Source: Pontibacter indicus
GTDB lineage: Bacteria > Bacteroidota > Bacteroidia > Cytophagales > Hymenobacteraceae
NCBI RefSeq assembly: GCF_900156345.1
Contig: NZ_FTPP01000001.1
Span: 372,001-436,000, forward strand
Reading direction: 5' to 3'
Length of the DNA stretch: 64,000 nucleotides
Shown: one piece after another, positions 47,556 through 55,624 of the stretch
Numbering within the stretch: position 1 is the stretch's first letter
How the letters are laid out: each line of letters opens with the position of its first letter
Translations under genes and position numbers: made by a program
Notes under the pieces: generated by a model
What the model was told of the DNA's origin: nothing
Databases searched by the model: none
The model's input: the letters and a program-made list of their open reading frames with translations, nothing else

Positions 47556-48062
47556 ATGAGAGACAAAGTGCTGATATTGAACCAGGACTTCAGCGCGATC
47601 GCCGTTTGCACGGTGACCAAGGCCTTTTTGCTCGTATACCTCGAGAAAGCAGAGCTCATCTCCAAGGCTAATGGCTCTGTGCTGCGTACCGTCAGCACTA
47701 CTTACCCGGTTCCCTCCGTCATCCGCTTGCAGCGCTACGTCAAGGTGCCCTACTACGGTATAGCGCTTAGCCGGCACAACGTGCTGCGCCGCGACAACTT
47801 CCTTTGCCAATATTGTGGCACGAACCGCAACCTCACGCTCGACCACCTGCTGCCCCGTTCCAGGGGAGGGGAGACCAGCTGGTATAACATCGTGACGGCC
47901 TGCTCCAGGTGTAACACCCGCAAAGGCGACCGCACCCCCGAAGAAGCCGGTCTGAAGCTGCACCGAAGTCCTTCCCGGCCCTCCCTCTATACCTTCCTGC
48001 AACAGCACCTGAATGACGCCAACGAGGACTGGCAGATCTACCTGAAAGTAGCTAAAAAGTAG
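47556..48062 (+). CDS. HNH endonuclease
   Basis: 168 residues. Zinc pairs Cys84/Cys87 (FLCQYCG) and Cys116/Cys119 (ACSRCN) frame the catalytic LTLDHLLPRSRGG (Asp96-His97) and Asn111. This is the McrA-like HNH module seen as stand-alone proteins across Bacteroidota. Without an adjacent methylase it is not an obvious restriction system. A DNA-processing or repair role is inferred. The frame begins at ATG 47556 and ends before a repeat-rich 840 bp gap. Confidence 0.9.
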   Translation: MRDKVLILNQDFSAIAVCTVTKAFLLVYLEKAELISKANGSVLRTVSTTYPVPSVIRLQRYVKVPYYGIALSRHNVLRRDNFLCQYCGTNRNLTLDHLLPRSRGGETSWYNIVTACSRCNTRKGDRTPEEAGLKLHRSPSRPSLYTFLQQHLNDANEDWQIYLKVAKK

Positions 48063-48297
48063 GAATATATAGTTGCTATTATATTTAGCATGTGTTATGT
48101 AATAGTTTGGTAATCAGGTTTCGGTGGTGAGTAAGATGCAGTAAAGGTTGTATAGCAGTTATTGACTTGACGCTGCTGATGACTTTGGGTGTTTAGTGGG
48201 ATGGTAGGCGGTTCAGGATACCTCTAGTTTAGAGTTTACTTTGGGTCTATACCTGTACCTGGCGGCGCCCCGGTCTTGCTATACATTAGCTAAACTG

Positions 48298-48420
48298 TTT
48301 CATAGCTTCGCCTGTGCGGCGGGCACCTTCTTTTTGTATTGACACAAAAAGAAGGCAAAAAAGTCAAGACCCTCCAAACTCGCTGACCGCTCGAACAGTG
48401 GAGTGTCATTTGGTGCACCT
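48298..48420. repeat. two-hairpin intergenic element, copy a
   Basis: It contains CTTCGCCTGTGCGGCGGGCAC, a perfect 12 bp stem (48326-48337 with 48344-48355, 6-base loop), and a second stem of 8 bp, one mismatch (48368-48375 with 48400-48407), around a conserved AAACTCGCTGACCGCTCGAA loop. A related copy is at 55501-55624. Confidence 0.8.
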
Positions 48421-48524
48421 GGCCCTGCTATTTGTTTCATAGTTTCTGTGCAAGTTAGTCTTGCTATACCTGTCAGGGGTTTGTGTGACAATACCGATAA
48501 CGACAGGGCTTATACCTGTGAATT

Positions 48525-48565
48525 GGCAGAAAAGTCCCCCTTTGAAGGGGGCAGGGGGATGTTAA
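48525..48565. repeat. CCCCCTTTGAAGGGGG-type palindrome
   Basis: AGTCCCCCTTTGAAGGGGGC is followed by AGGGGGATGTTAATCGT. Related sequence occurs at 55940-55996 (GAAGGGGGCAGGGAAATGAC) and in variant form at 55725-55760. Confidence 0.6.
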
Positions 48566-48681
48566 TCGTGTATCAAGATCTCGCTAATTTGTGGGTGCTC
48601 TTTCTTTTTAGGAAAGAAGTAGTTACCAGTCGAACAATCTAACTTATACAGCTAATCAGTATGCTTATACCTATACCTGGG

Positions 48682-48727
48682 CCAGAGACCGCACTATAGT
48701 AGACACGAGCGAGGACGCTCGCGCCAT
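48682..48727. repeat. GACACGAGCGAGGACGCTCG element, copy a
   Basis: Contains the hairpin CGAGCG-AGGA-CGCTCG. The whole stretch is the approximate reverse complement of 55375-55421. Confidence 0.75.
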
Positions 48728-48902
48728 TAGAGCTATACCTGCAAGAGCTGCAGCTGCAAGGCACATCCTATAGAATATATTTAGTGATGAGCGCTTTTAA
48801 GGCGTTTTCACAGAAAAGGCAATACAGCGCAATGTTAATCCTCTCTAACACAGCAACTTGATAACAGCCAATCCTCTTGGAACTTATCTTATAAATATTA
48901 GC

Positions 48903-48929
48903 TTGTTTTCTAAGTATTTCTTACTTTTG
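48903..48929 (+). promoter_or_regulatory. rpsA promoter
   Basis: TTG at 48903-48905 and TACTTTTG at 48922-48929 (exact TAnnTTTG), spacer 16. It lies about 110 bp upstream of the rpsA ATG, leaving a long 5' leader in which S1 autoregulation could act. Confidence 0.6.
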
Positions 48930-49039
48930 CCCCTTCATTCGAGTGAATGGCCCTTGGCATAGCGCCACGGGAAATGTAAAACCAAACCAAACCGGCCCAT
49001 TGCTCTAAGCCGGTGGCTTCTCCAGAGCAGTAAAACATT

Positions 49040-50923
49040 ATGAGTAATTCTCCAGACAATTTCGATTGGGACAAGTTTGAGACCCAAGGTTTCGGTGGCG
49101 GCTACAGCAAAGACGAGCGCGCTGAAATGGAAAAAATGTATGACGACACCCTGACTACCGTACAGGAGCAGGAGGTTGTTAAAGGAATCGTGGTAGGCAT
49201 CACTGATCGTGACGTGATCCTGAACATCGGTTTCAAGTCTGACGGCCTGGTGCCGGTTTCTGAATTCAGAGACCTGCCTGAGCTGAAAGTTGGCGACGAG
49301 GTAGAGGTGTTCATCGAAGACCAGGAAGACCCGAACGGCCAGCTGATCCTTTCCCGCAAGAAAGCGAAAATCGTTTCTGCATGGGCTCGTATCTACGACG
49401 CACTGGAGAACGACAACGTGCTGGAAGGTGTAGTGAAGAGAAGAACCAAAGGTGGTCTGATCATGGACCTCTACGGTGTTGAGGCCTTCTTGCCAGGTTC
49501 TCAGATCGACGTGAAGCCGATCCGTGACTTTGACGTGTTTGTAGGCAAGAAGATGGAAGTGAAAGTTGTGAAAATCAACGCCGCTTTCGACAACGTGGTA
49601 GTTTCTCACAAAGTATTGATCGAGAAAGACCTGGAGCAGCAGCGTGCCGCCATCCTGAACAACCTCGAGAAGGGTCAGGTACTGGAAGGCGTTATCAAGA
49701 ACATGACAAACTTCGGTGTGTTCATCGACCTTGGTGGCGTAGACGGTCTGCTTCACATCACAGATATCTCTTGGGGACGTATCAACCACCCAGAGGAAGT
49801 ATTGCAGCTTGACCAGAAGGTGAACGTGGTAGTGCTTGACTTCGACGATGACAAGAAGCGTATCTCTCTTGGCATGAAGCAGCTTACTCCGCACCCATGG
49901 GATGCTCTTCCAGCTGAAATCGAAGTTGGTTCAAGAGTTAAGGGTAAGATCGTTAACGTGGCTGACTACGGCGCATTCCTTGAGCTGATGCCAGGCGTTG
50001 AAGGTCTGATCCACGTTTCTGAAATGTCATGGTCACAGCACCTGCGCAACCCACAAGACTTCATCAAGCAAGGCGACGAGGTTGAGGCAGTAGTTCTGAC
50101 ACTGGACCGCGAAGAGCGCAAAATGTCTCTGGGCATTAAGCAGCTTACTGAAGATCCATGGACGAAAGAAGACGTTATCACGAAATATGCAGTTGGCACT
50201 AAGCACACTGGCGTAGTTCGTAACCTGACAAACTTCGGTCTGTTCCTGGAGCTGGAAGAAGGTGTTGACGGTCTGGTACACGTATCTGACCTGTCTTGGA
50301 CTAAGAAGATCAAGCACCCATCTGAGTTCGTGAAAGTTGGTGAAAACCTTGACGTAGTTGTTCTGGAGCTGGACGTAGCTAACAGAAGACTTGCCCTGGG
50401 CCACAAGCAACTGGAGGAGAACCCTTGGGATACATTCGAGTCTGTATTCAACATCGGTTCTGTGCACAAAGCTACAGTACTTGAGAAGTCAGACAGAGGC
50501 GCTACACTGGAGCTGCCATACGGCATCGAAGGTTTCTCATTCCCGAAAGGTCTTGCCAAAGAAGACGGTTCTCAGGTTGAAGCGGGTGAAAGCCTTGACT
50601 TCCGTGTAACTGAGTTCTCTAAAGACGATCGTAAGATCATCCTTTCGCACACGGCTACTTACTCTGAGGCTGACAACGCTCGTATCGCGAAAGCGACGAA
50701 GAAAGCTGCCCCAGCTGCTGGTGAGAAGAAAGAGAAAGCTCCAAAAGTTCAGAAAGAAGCTGAGAACAAGTCTACCCTAGGTGACCTGGACGCCCTTTCT
50801 GCCCTGAAAGAGCAGATGCTGGAGAACGAGAAAGAAGCTGGCGTGAAGAAATTGGAAGCTGCTGCCGCTAAAAAGGCAAAAGATTCTGACGAAGCGTCTG
50901 CTGAAGAAGAGAACAACGCTTAG
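49040..50923 (+). CDS. rpsA: 30S ribosomal protein S1
   Basis: 627 residues with six S1 RNA-binding repeats. The clearest are GQVLEGVIKNMTNFGVFIDL, GSRVKGKIVNVADYGAFLEL and GTKHTGVVRNLTNFGLFLEL. An extended Lys/Ala/Glu-rich C-terminal tail is common in Bacteroidota S1. It helps mRNA binding to the ribosome. Codon use is biased (GCT, GTT, CGT, TCT), as expected for high expression and unlike neighbouring genes. The gene has no AGGTATA copy. A strong terminator follows at 50945. Confidence 0.97.
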   Translation: MSNSPDNFDWDKFETQGFGGGYSKDERAEMEKMYDDTLTTVQEQEVVKGIVVGITDRDVILNIGFKSDGLVPVSEFRDLPELKVGDEVEVFIEDQEDPNGQLILSRKKAKIVSAWARIYDALENDNVLEGVVKRRTKGGLIMDLYGVEAFLPGSQIDVKPIRDFDVFVGKKMEVKVVKINAAFDNVVVSHKVLIEKDLEQQRAAILNNLEKGQVLEGVIKNMTNFGVFIDLGGVDGLLHITDISWGRINHPEEVLQLDQKVNVVVLDFDDDKKRISLGMKQLTPHPWDALPAEIEVGSRVKGKIVNVADYGAFLELMPGVEGLIHVSEMSWSQHLRNPQDFIKQGDEVEAVVLTLDREERKMSLGIKQLTEDPWTKEDVITKYAVGTKHTGVVRNLTNFGLFLELEEGVDGLVHVSDLSWTKKIKHPSEFVKVGENLDVVVLELDVANRRLALGHKQLEENPWDTFESVFNIGSVHKATVLEKSDRGATLELPYGIEGFSFPKGLAKEDGSQVEAGESLDFRVTEFSKDDRKIILSHTATYSEADNARIAKATKKAAPAAGEKKEKAPKVQKEAENKSTLGDLDALSALKEQMLENEKEAGVKKLEAAAAKKAKDSDEASAEEENNA

Positions 50924-50944
50924 TACTAAGCTTGTCCTATAATG

Positions 50945-50976
50945 AAAGGCCCCGGAGCAATCCGGGGCCTTTTTTT
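50945..50976 (+). terminator. rpsA terminator
   Basis: Arms AAAGGCCCCGGA (50945-50956) and TCCGGGGCCTTT (50961-50972), a 4-base loop and a T9 run. Confidence 0.92.
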
Positions 50977-51150
50977 GTTGTGCTATACCATCTGCACAGG
51001 TTTTTCCGGTTCCAATCAAGGTCTTAAGCCAAATGCCACTTAATGCAACGCTATGTGGTAATGGTCAGGGAATACCCAAGTGTCCTGTTTTCTCGTTTCA
51101 GAATTGATCATTTTAATTTTTTTGTTGTCCTATTTCAAAATCTATTGGTG

Positions 51151-51633
51151 ATGCAGAACAAGTCCGTTGATACCAGTGCAGTAGAAATCTACCGGATCGG
51201 AAAAGAGGACCTGAACAAATTTATCGAGCTCATCCGGCTATTTGAGGATGTGTTTGAGATGAAGAACTTTTCACTTCCTCAACCCGATTACCTGCAAAAG
51301 CTGCTGCACAAACACGATTTTTATGTTTTTGTAGCTTTGTTGGGCGATCGTGTAGTAGGCGGTTTAACGACCTATGTGCTTGAGCAGTATTTCTCCGAAA
51401 AACCGCTTGCCTACATCATGGACCTTGCCGTTGCCACAGAGCACCAACGGCAAGGTATAGGGAAGAAATTGATAGAGGCAACCATCCGTTTCTATACCGA
51501 TAAGGGTTTCGAAGAGGTGTTTGTGCAGGCCGATAAAGTAGATGATTATGCGATCGATTTCTATCGTTTAACGAAACCATCAGCAGAAGAACAAGTCGTG
51601 CATTTCTACTATCTTTTGAACAAGGAAGGTTAA
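51151..51633 (+). CDS. AAC(3)-I-like GNAT acetyltransferase
   Basis: 160 residues from MQNKSVDTS at 51151. The frame is open from 51043, but the earlier part has no family match. The order LPQPDYLQKLL, VVGGLTTYVLEQ, AYIMDLAVATEHQRQGIGKKLI, VFVQADKVDDYAIDFY and EEQVVHFYYLL follows aminoglycoside 3-N-acetyltransferase type I, including VQAD and the HRRQGI-like acetyl-CoA loop. Whether it acts on gentamicin-type drugs or another amine is unknown. It is chromosomal, with no mobile element beside it. Confidence 0.8.
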   Translation: MQNKSVDTSAVEIYRIGKEDLNKFIELIRLFEDVFEMKNFSLPQPDYLQKLLHKHDFYVFVALLGDRVVGGLTTYVLEQYFSEKPLAYIMDLAVATEHQRQGIGKKLIEATIRFYTDKGFEEVFVQADKVDDYAIDFYRLTKPSAEEQVVHFYYLLNKEG

Positions 51634-51690
51634 AACGGCAGATAAGATTTTCTTATTACTGATCTCCAAATCGAGAACCTGTCTATAAAC

Positions 51691-52236
51691 ATGCGAAAAG
51701 TAATCCTGGATCTGGCCGTAACCCTGGACGGCTACATAGAAGGATCCAATGGCGAAGTGGACTGGTGCATCCCGGACGACGACATGGACTTCCCAGGTTT
51801 TCTGGCAGGTATAGACACCATACTCTATGGCCGCGTGAGCTACGAGATGTGGGGCAATTTTCAACCCGATGCCAGCGCAGGTGAAACTGAGAAAGCGATC
51901 TGGGCAGCTGTTCACACAAAAAAGAAGATGGTCTTCTCCAGTCAGGAGTGGCAGGATAGCAAAGCCACTTTTATTTCCTCAGCTATACCTGAAAAGATTA
52001 CCCAACTGAAACAGCAGGATGGCAAGGACATTTGGCTATACGGCGGGGCAAAACTGATTACAACTTTTATACAGAATGGGTTAATCGATGTGTACCGGAT
52101 ATCGGTGCATCCAACTGTCTTAGGAGCGGGAAAACCGCTGTTTCAGGACCTGAAGGAGCGAATAAACCTTCATTTGACAGAAGTGAACCGATTTAAGTCT
52201 GGCGTGGTCCAGCTAATTTACGAGCGGAAGGTCTAA
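51691..52236 (+). CDS. dihydrofolate reductase family protein (RibD C-terminal type)
   Basis: 181 residues. MRKVILDLAVTLDGYIEGSNG, ILYGRVSYEMWGNF, DIWLYGGAKLITTFIQNGLIDVYRISVHPTVLGAG is the usual RibD_C/DHFR-like pattern, with the GGAKL nucleotide loop. Members reduce various substrates with NADPH. The natural one is not known for this subgroup. It has a 57 bp gap after the acetyltransferase. Confidence 0.88.
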   Translation: MRKVILDLAVTLDGYIEGSNGEVDWCIPDDDMDFPGFLAGIDTILYGRVSYEMWGNFQPDASAGETEKAIWAAVHTKKKMVFSSQEWQDSKATFISSAIPEKITQLKQQDGKDIWLYGGAKLITTFIQNGLIDVYRISVHPTVLGAGKPLFQDLKERINLHLTEVNRFKSGVVQLIYERKV

Positions 52237-52359
52237 GCCAGGGTCGCGTAAAATAGGTATACCTAAAGGAACTGCCATCACTTTGTTCGCTGACTTGAGA
52301 TAAGTTTAGGTAATTTAGCTGGACAAATCAGCCGACCCCAAAAGCAAGCTAAAGAGCAA

Positions 52360-53271
52360 ATGAACCCATACCTGGAAATCCACCCGGAAGTACAGCAAGC
52401 CCTCGCCGACGGCAAGCCGGTCGTGGCGCTGGAGTCGACCATCATTGCGCACGGCATGCCGTACCCGCAAAACGTGCAGACGGCCTTGGAGGTGGAAGCC
52501 GTGGTGCGGGGCGCCGGTGCTATACCTGCCACTATTGCGATCCTGAATGGCAAATGCTGTGTTGGGCTTTCACAGCAGCAGATTGAGCACCTGGGCCAGG
52601 CAAAGAACGTCTGGAAGGTGAGTCTGGTCGATATGCCCTATGTGATCAGTCAGCAACTGGACGGGGCGACGACTGTGGCAGCTACCATGCGGATTGCCGC
52701 TCTGGCAGGTATACGAGTGTTTGTGACGGGCGGAATCGGCGGGGTGCACCGGGGCGCGGAGACCACCATGGACATCTCGGCGGACCTGACCGAAATGGGG
52801 CAGACCTCGGTGGCGGTGGTGTCGGCAGGGGTGAAGTCGATTCTGGACATTGGGCTGACGCTGGAGTATCTCGAAACTAAAGGTATACCAGTCGTTACGT
52901 TCGGGCAGGACGCCTTCCCGAGCTTTTACTCCCGCCAAAGTGGTTTTGCCTCGCCCTTGCGACTGGATAGTCCGAAGGAAATCACCAGGCTCCTGCGTGC
53001 CAAGTGGGAGTTGGGCCTGAACGGGGCCGTACTGGTAGCCAATCCTATACCGGAAAAGTTCGAAGTGCCTGCACCGCAGATGGAGTGGTACATCACGCAG
53101 GCTCTGCACGCCGCCTCGCAGCAGCACATCAAAGGCAAAGCCGTTACGCCTTTTCTACTGAAGTACATTGCCGAGCACAGCCATGGCGAAAGCCTCGAAG
53201 CCAACATAGCCTTGATCAAACACAACGCCCGGTTGGGAGCAGAACTGGCCGTTGCTTACACCCGGGTATAA
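52360..53271 (+). CDS. psuG: pseudouridine-5'-phosphate glycosidase
   Basis: 303 residues. Family blocks: LESTIIAHGMPYPQNVQTALEVE, ATTVAATMRIAALAGIRVFVTGGIGGVHRGAETTMDISADL, VVSAGVKSILDIGLTLEYLET and ANPIPEKFEVP. The enzyme splits pseudouridine 5'-phosphate into uracil and ribose 5-phosphate by a lysine-imine mechanism. The usual partner kinase psuK is not adjacent. Four of its five ATA codons lie in GGTATA/TATACC sequences, a good example of the motif effect. It converges with the acyltransferase at 53285. Confidence 0.94.
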   Translation: MNPYLEIHPEVQQALADGKPVVALESTIIAHGMPYPQNVQTALEVEAVVRGAGAIPATIAILNGKCCVGLSQQQIEHLGQAKNVWKVSLVDMPYVISQQLDGATTVAATMRIAALAGIRVFVTGGIGGVHRGAETTMDISADLTEMGQTSVAVVSAGVKSILDIGLTLEYLETKGIPVVTFGQDAFPSFYSRQSGFASPLRLDSPKEITRLLRAKWELGLNGAVLVANPIPEKFEVPAPQMEWYITQALHAASQQHIKGKAVTPFLLKYIAEHSHGESLEANIALIKHNARLGAELAVAYTRV

Positions 53272-53284
53272 ATTTTAGGAGCAG

Positions 53285-54349
53285 CTATACCGATTCAGTA
53301 GGTACAGTTTCCGGCTTGGCGAATCCGCTGACAGGCACTTTTTTCTCCTGTGGCAGGGCATGGCCTGAACGCTGCTTGTACCAGGTCTTCAGCCGATTCA
53401 CGGCAGGCTTCTCGATATAGGTCGTGATCAGCCAGGCGGCCGTGAGCGAAATAACCAGCGGCGGCACAATCACCAGCAAACTGTCACCGAAGAGGTGTTG
53501 AGTTTCCCTGATGATCACGTAGCCGACGAACTGGTGGATCAGATAGAGCGCATAGGAGATACCCCCCAGAAAAAGCAGCGCCTTGTTCACCAGGAACTCC
53601 ATTTTGTCCTTCAGCCCGAGGTAAATGATGCCGAAGAAAGAGATGACTACCAAGGTATGTGGCAAGCCTTCGGGCAGGTACAAGGCTACGATGCAGGCGA
53701 TGCAGAACAGCAGGTGCGCGAAGAAGACGTTTTGCTTTTCAGGCTGCTTCATGAGCAGGTAGAAGAGAATGCCCGCATAAAAGAACACGCCGTGGTAGAG
53801 GTTCAGGATCGCACCCACCGGGCCGAAACTAAACGCATATTTGTGTACCAGGCTGAGCAGCACCCAAACCGGACCCACCCACAAAATGCGCTTCAGGTTG
53901 TTGGTCATAAACAGGCCGAGCATCATCAGGTAAAACATCCATTCTGAGAACAGCGACCAGTACACCCCATCGACATCCGGCACGCGGGCCAGTTTCTGGA
54001 ACATGGTCAGGTTCACCAGCATGTCGGTAAAGGTAGTCTCAAAGCCGGGCAGTCCGAAGGTCTGCACCACCAGGAAGGTCGTGATCATGCTAAACCAATA
54101 CGTGGGGTATAGTCGGATGCCCCTGTTAAAGAGGAATTCGCTCCCGCTCTTGATCCGGTCGAAGCTGAAGAAGATCACAAAGCCGGAGATCATGAAGAAA
54201 AGCTCCACCCCGAACAAGCCGTAATCGAAGTCGAAGGCAGGGGAGAAGCGGTGGCCGTACAGGCTGCGGTACACGGAGGTATAGTGGAAGAGGGCCACGG
54301 AGAGTGCGGCAATGCCCCTTAATGCATCAAGGAATAGAAGTCTGTTCAT
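53285..54349 (-). CDS. acyltransferase family 3 (OafA/NodX-type) membrane protein
   Basis: 354 residues from MNRLLFLDALRGIAALSVALFHY at 54349. The frame is open to 54469, but the residues upstream lack the hallmark start. About ten membrane helices. The conserved H in ALFHYTSVY and the ELFFMISGFVIFFSFDRI block are as in O-acetyltransferases for LPS or exopolysaccharide. It may acetylate the polysaccharide made at 19-32 kb, but this is only inferred, since it lies far from that locus. Confidence 0.9.
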   Translation of the reverse strand: MNRLLFLDALRGIAALSVALFHYTSVYRSLYGHRFSPAFDFDYGLFGVELFFMISGFVIFFSFDRIKSGSEFLFNRGIRLYPTYWFSMITTFLVVQTFGLPGFETTFTDMLVNLTMFQKLARVPDVDGVYWSLFSEWMFYLMMLGLFMTNNLKRILWVGPVWVLLSLVHKYAFSFGPVGAILNLYHGVFFYAGILFYLLMKQPEKQNVFFAHLLFCIACIVALYLPEGLPHTLVVISFFGIIYLGLKDKMEFLVNKALLFLGGISYALYLIHQFVGYVIIRETQHLFGDSLLVIVPPLVISLTAAWLITTYIEKPAVNRLKTWYKQRSGHALPQEKKVPVSGFAKPETVPTESV

Positions 54350-54723
54350 AAAGGTAAACGTTACGGGCTCTGAAGGTAGAAGGCCGTGGCCCCCTCCTCT
54401 GCACCGTTCACCAACCCATAGGGCCAGGATGTATAATGTGTTATTGTAAAGGGTAACGGTTCGGCACACGTGGGTACGTCAACCTGGCCGTGACAGTTTC
54501 GGACAACGCCGCATGCGCGCAGCAGTTTTCTGAATATACCCTGAAAGGAGCGATAAAGTTATGACAGGCTATAAGAGTTTTTAAGCAAGCTGGAGTAACT
54601 GTCTGTCGGAAGGATTTTGGTTTTGCGGCACCTTTTTGGTAGCTTGTCGGTTCTAACAAGAGCGCCCGGGCACTGCCAAAAGAATGGCAGGCGCAGATGG
54701 CTGCACACATTCTAAATCATTGC
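54350..54723. other. intergenic region, nothing recognised
   Basis: 374 bp between the divergent acyltransferase and the HGQPGH lipoprotein. No exact -7 box and no gene. Open frames in it are remnants of upstream extensions. Confidence 0.45.
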
Positions 54724-55092
54724 ATGAAAACTACCGTTAACGTACTGCTGGCCGCTGCCCTGATTGGTTTCAGCGCTTGCTCAGAAGACAATAAGACAAC
54801 CAGCACAGCTGCTAGCCAGTCTACCACTGCGCCAGCAACCAGCAACAGCGCTGCAGCCACTGCGGCCCCAGCAGGCGAAGTAGCCCTGAATCCGGCTCAC
54901 GGCCAGCCAGGTCACCGCTGCGACATCGAAGTGGGCGCACCACTCAATTCGCCAGCCCAGCCAAAGCTGACGGCACCACAGCCTGTTTTCCAGCCACAAG
55001 TTTCAGGTTCGGTAGCAGCCGGCACCAACCCTCCGCACGGTCAGCCAGGTCACGATTGCGCTGTGCCAGTAGGAGCACCGCTTCCTAAATAA
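54724..55092 (+). CDS. small lipoprotein with duplicated NPxHGQPGHxC motif
   Basis: 122 residues from ATG 54724. An upstream ATG at 54697 is less likely. The signal peptide ends FSAC (Cys19), followed by about 45 residues rich in Ser, Thr and Ala. Two copies of a short motif then appear: LNPAHGQPGHRCDIEVGAPLN and NPPHGQPGHDCAVPVGAPLPK, 50 residues apart. The HGQPGHxC string is found at the C-terminus of various small Bacteroidota proteins and has no known function. Its His and Cys invite a metal- or haem-binding guess. No operon partner is seen; the tRNA-Cys gene follows on the same strand after 124 bp. Confidence 0.8.
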   Translation: MKTTVNVLLAAALIGFSACSEDNKTTSTAASQSTTAPATSNSAAATAAPAGEVALNPAHGQPGHRCDIEVGAPLNSPAQPKLTAPQPVFQPQVSGSVAAGTNPPHGQPGHDCAVPVGAPLPK

Positions 55093-55173
55093 GCAGGCAC
55101 TATCCATTTTAAAAAATAAGGGGCTTATTCTTAGCGCTATACCTGTTAGCGCTTAAAAAATATGGCCTGATTG

Positions 55174-55204
55174 TTTGATAAGCATACATCTCTGCTTATA
55201 TTTG
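55174..55204 (+). promoter_or_regulatory. promoter of the tRNA-Cys gene
   Basis: TTTG at 55174-55177 and TATATTTG at 55197-55204, an exact TAnnTTTG, with a 19 bp spacer, 13 bp before the mature tRNA start. Confidence 0.75.
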
Positions 55205-55216
55205 CACTCCAATCAG

Positions 55217-55287
55217 GGTAACGTGGCCGAGTGGCTAGGCTCAGCTCTGCAAAAGCTGCTACAGCGGTTCGAATCCGCTCGTTACCT
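55217..55287 (+). tRNA. tRNA-Cys (GCA)
   Basis: 71 nt without CCA. Acceptor stem GGTAACG pairs with CGTTACC, the discriminator is T. The D-arm is GCC...GGC. The anticodon stem CAGCT/AGCTG holds loop CTGCAAA with anticodon GCA. The T-arm is AGCGG TTCGAAT CCGCT. It is flanked by its own promoter and terminator. The short open frame crossing it is not a gene. Confidence 0.95.
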
Positions 55288-55294
55288 CTTCTTC

Positions 55295-55331
55295 ATCGCC
55301 CGGTCGGTACTCCTGACCGGGCGATTTTTTT
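55295..55331 (+). terminator. tRNA-Cys terminator
   Basis: Arms ATCGCCCGGTC (55295-55305) and GACCGGGCGAT (55315-55325), then a T7 run. Confidence 0.92.
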
Positions 55332-55374
55332 GCTCTCTCCAATCAAAGTTCCTTATCAGGTATAGGGGCAGCCT

Positions 55375-55421
55375 ATGGCGCGAGCGTCCTCGCTCGTGTC
55401 TGCTATCGTGGGGCCTCTGGT
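55375..55421. repeat. GACACGAGCGAGGACGCTCG element, copy b (inverted relative to copy a)
   Basis: It reads CGAGCGTCCTCGCTCGTGTC followed by TGCTATCGTGGGGCCTCTGG, the approximate reverse complement of 48682-48727. Confidence 0.75.
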
Positions 55422-55500
55422 CCCTGTGCCCCAAGTAGAGCACCTTCTGGCAATGCTTATGCCTGGAGTTGCTCTCGTTGCAGGTATAGCAACTTGCTTG

Positions 55501-55624
55501 TTTCATTGCTTCGCCTGTGCGGCGGGCACTCACTTTTTTCCTTGATGAAAAAAGTAAGCAAAAAAATCAAGACGCTCCAAACTCGCTGACCGCTCGAACA
55601 GTGGAGCGTCGAAAAGTGCACCGG
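55501..55624. repeat. two-hairpin intergenic element, copy b
   Basis: Same arrangement as copy a (48298-48420). First stem ACTTTTTTC (55532-55540) with GAAAAAAGT (55547-55555), loop of 6. Second stem GACGCTCC (55571-55578) with GGAGCGTC (55603-55610). The stem bases differ from copy a but pairing is kept. Confidence 0.8.

Larger units (their letters stand above)
48063..48902. other. gene-free repeat-rich region upstream of rpsA
   Basis: About 840 bp with no credible gene. It holds the two-hairpin element (48298-48420), the CCCCCTTTGAAGGGGG element (48525-48565), the GACACGAGCGAGGACGCTCG element (48682-48727), and several AGGTATA copies between 48240 and 48740. A short frame at 48300-48491 is only a reading of the repeat. 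Confidence 0.65.

Noticed and set aside
47556..48062. Restriction-modification system around the HNH gene
   Set aside because: No methyltransferase with DNA specificity or specificity subunit lies next to it.
48300..48491. Minus-strand open frame of 63 codons
   Set aside because: A reading of the two-hairpin repeat. The related copy at 55.5 kb does not keep the frame.
48935..49894. Minus-strand open frame of about 320 codons across the start of rpsA
   Set aside because: Covers the rpsA promoter and the first S1 repeats in antisense. No recognisable protein.
55175..55438. Plus-strand open frame of 87 codons
   Set aside because: It reads through the tRNA-Cys gene and its terminator.
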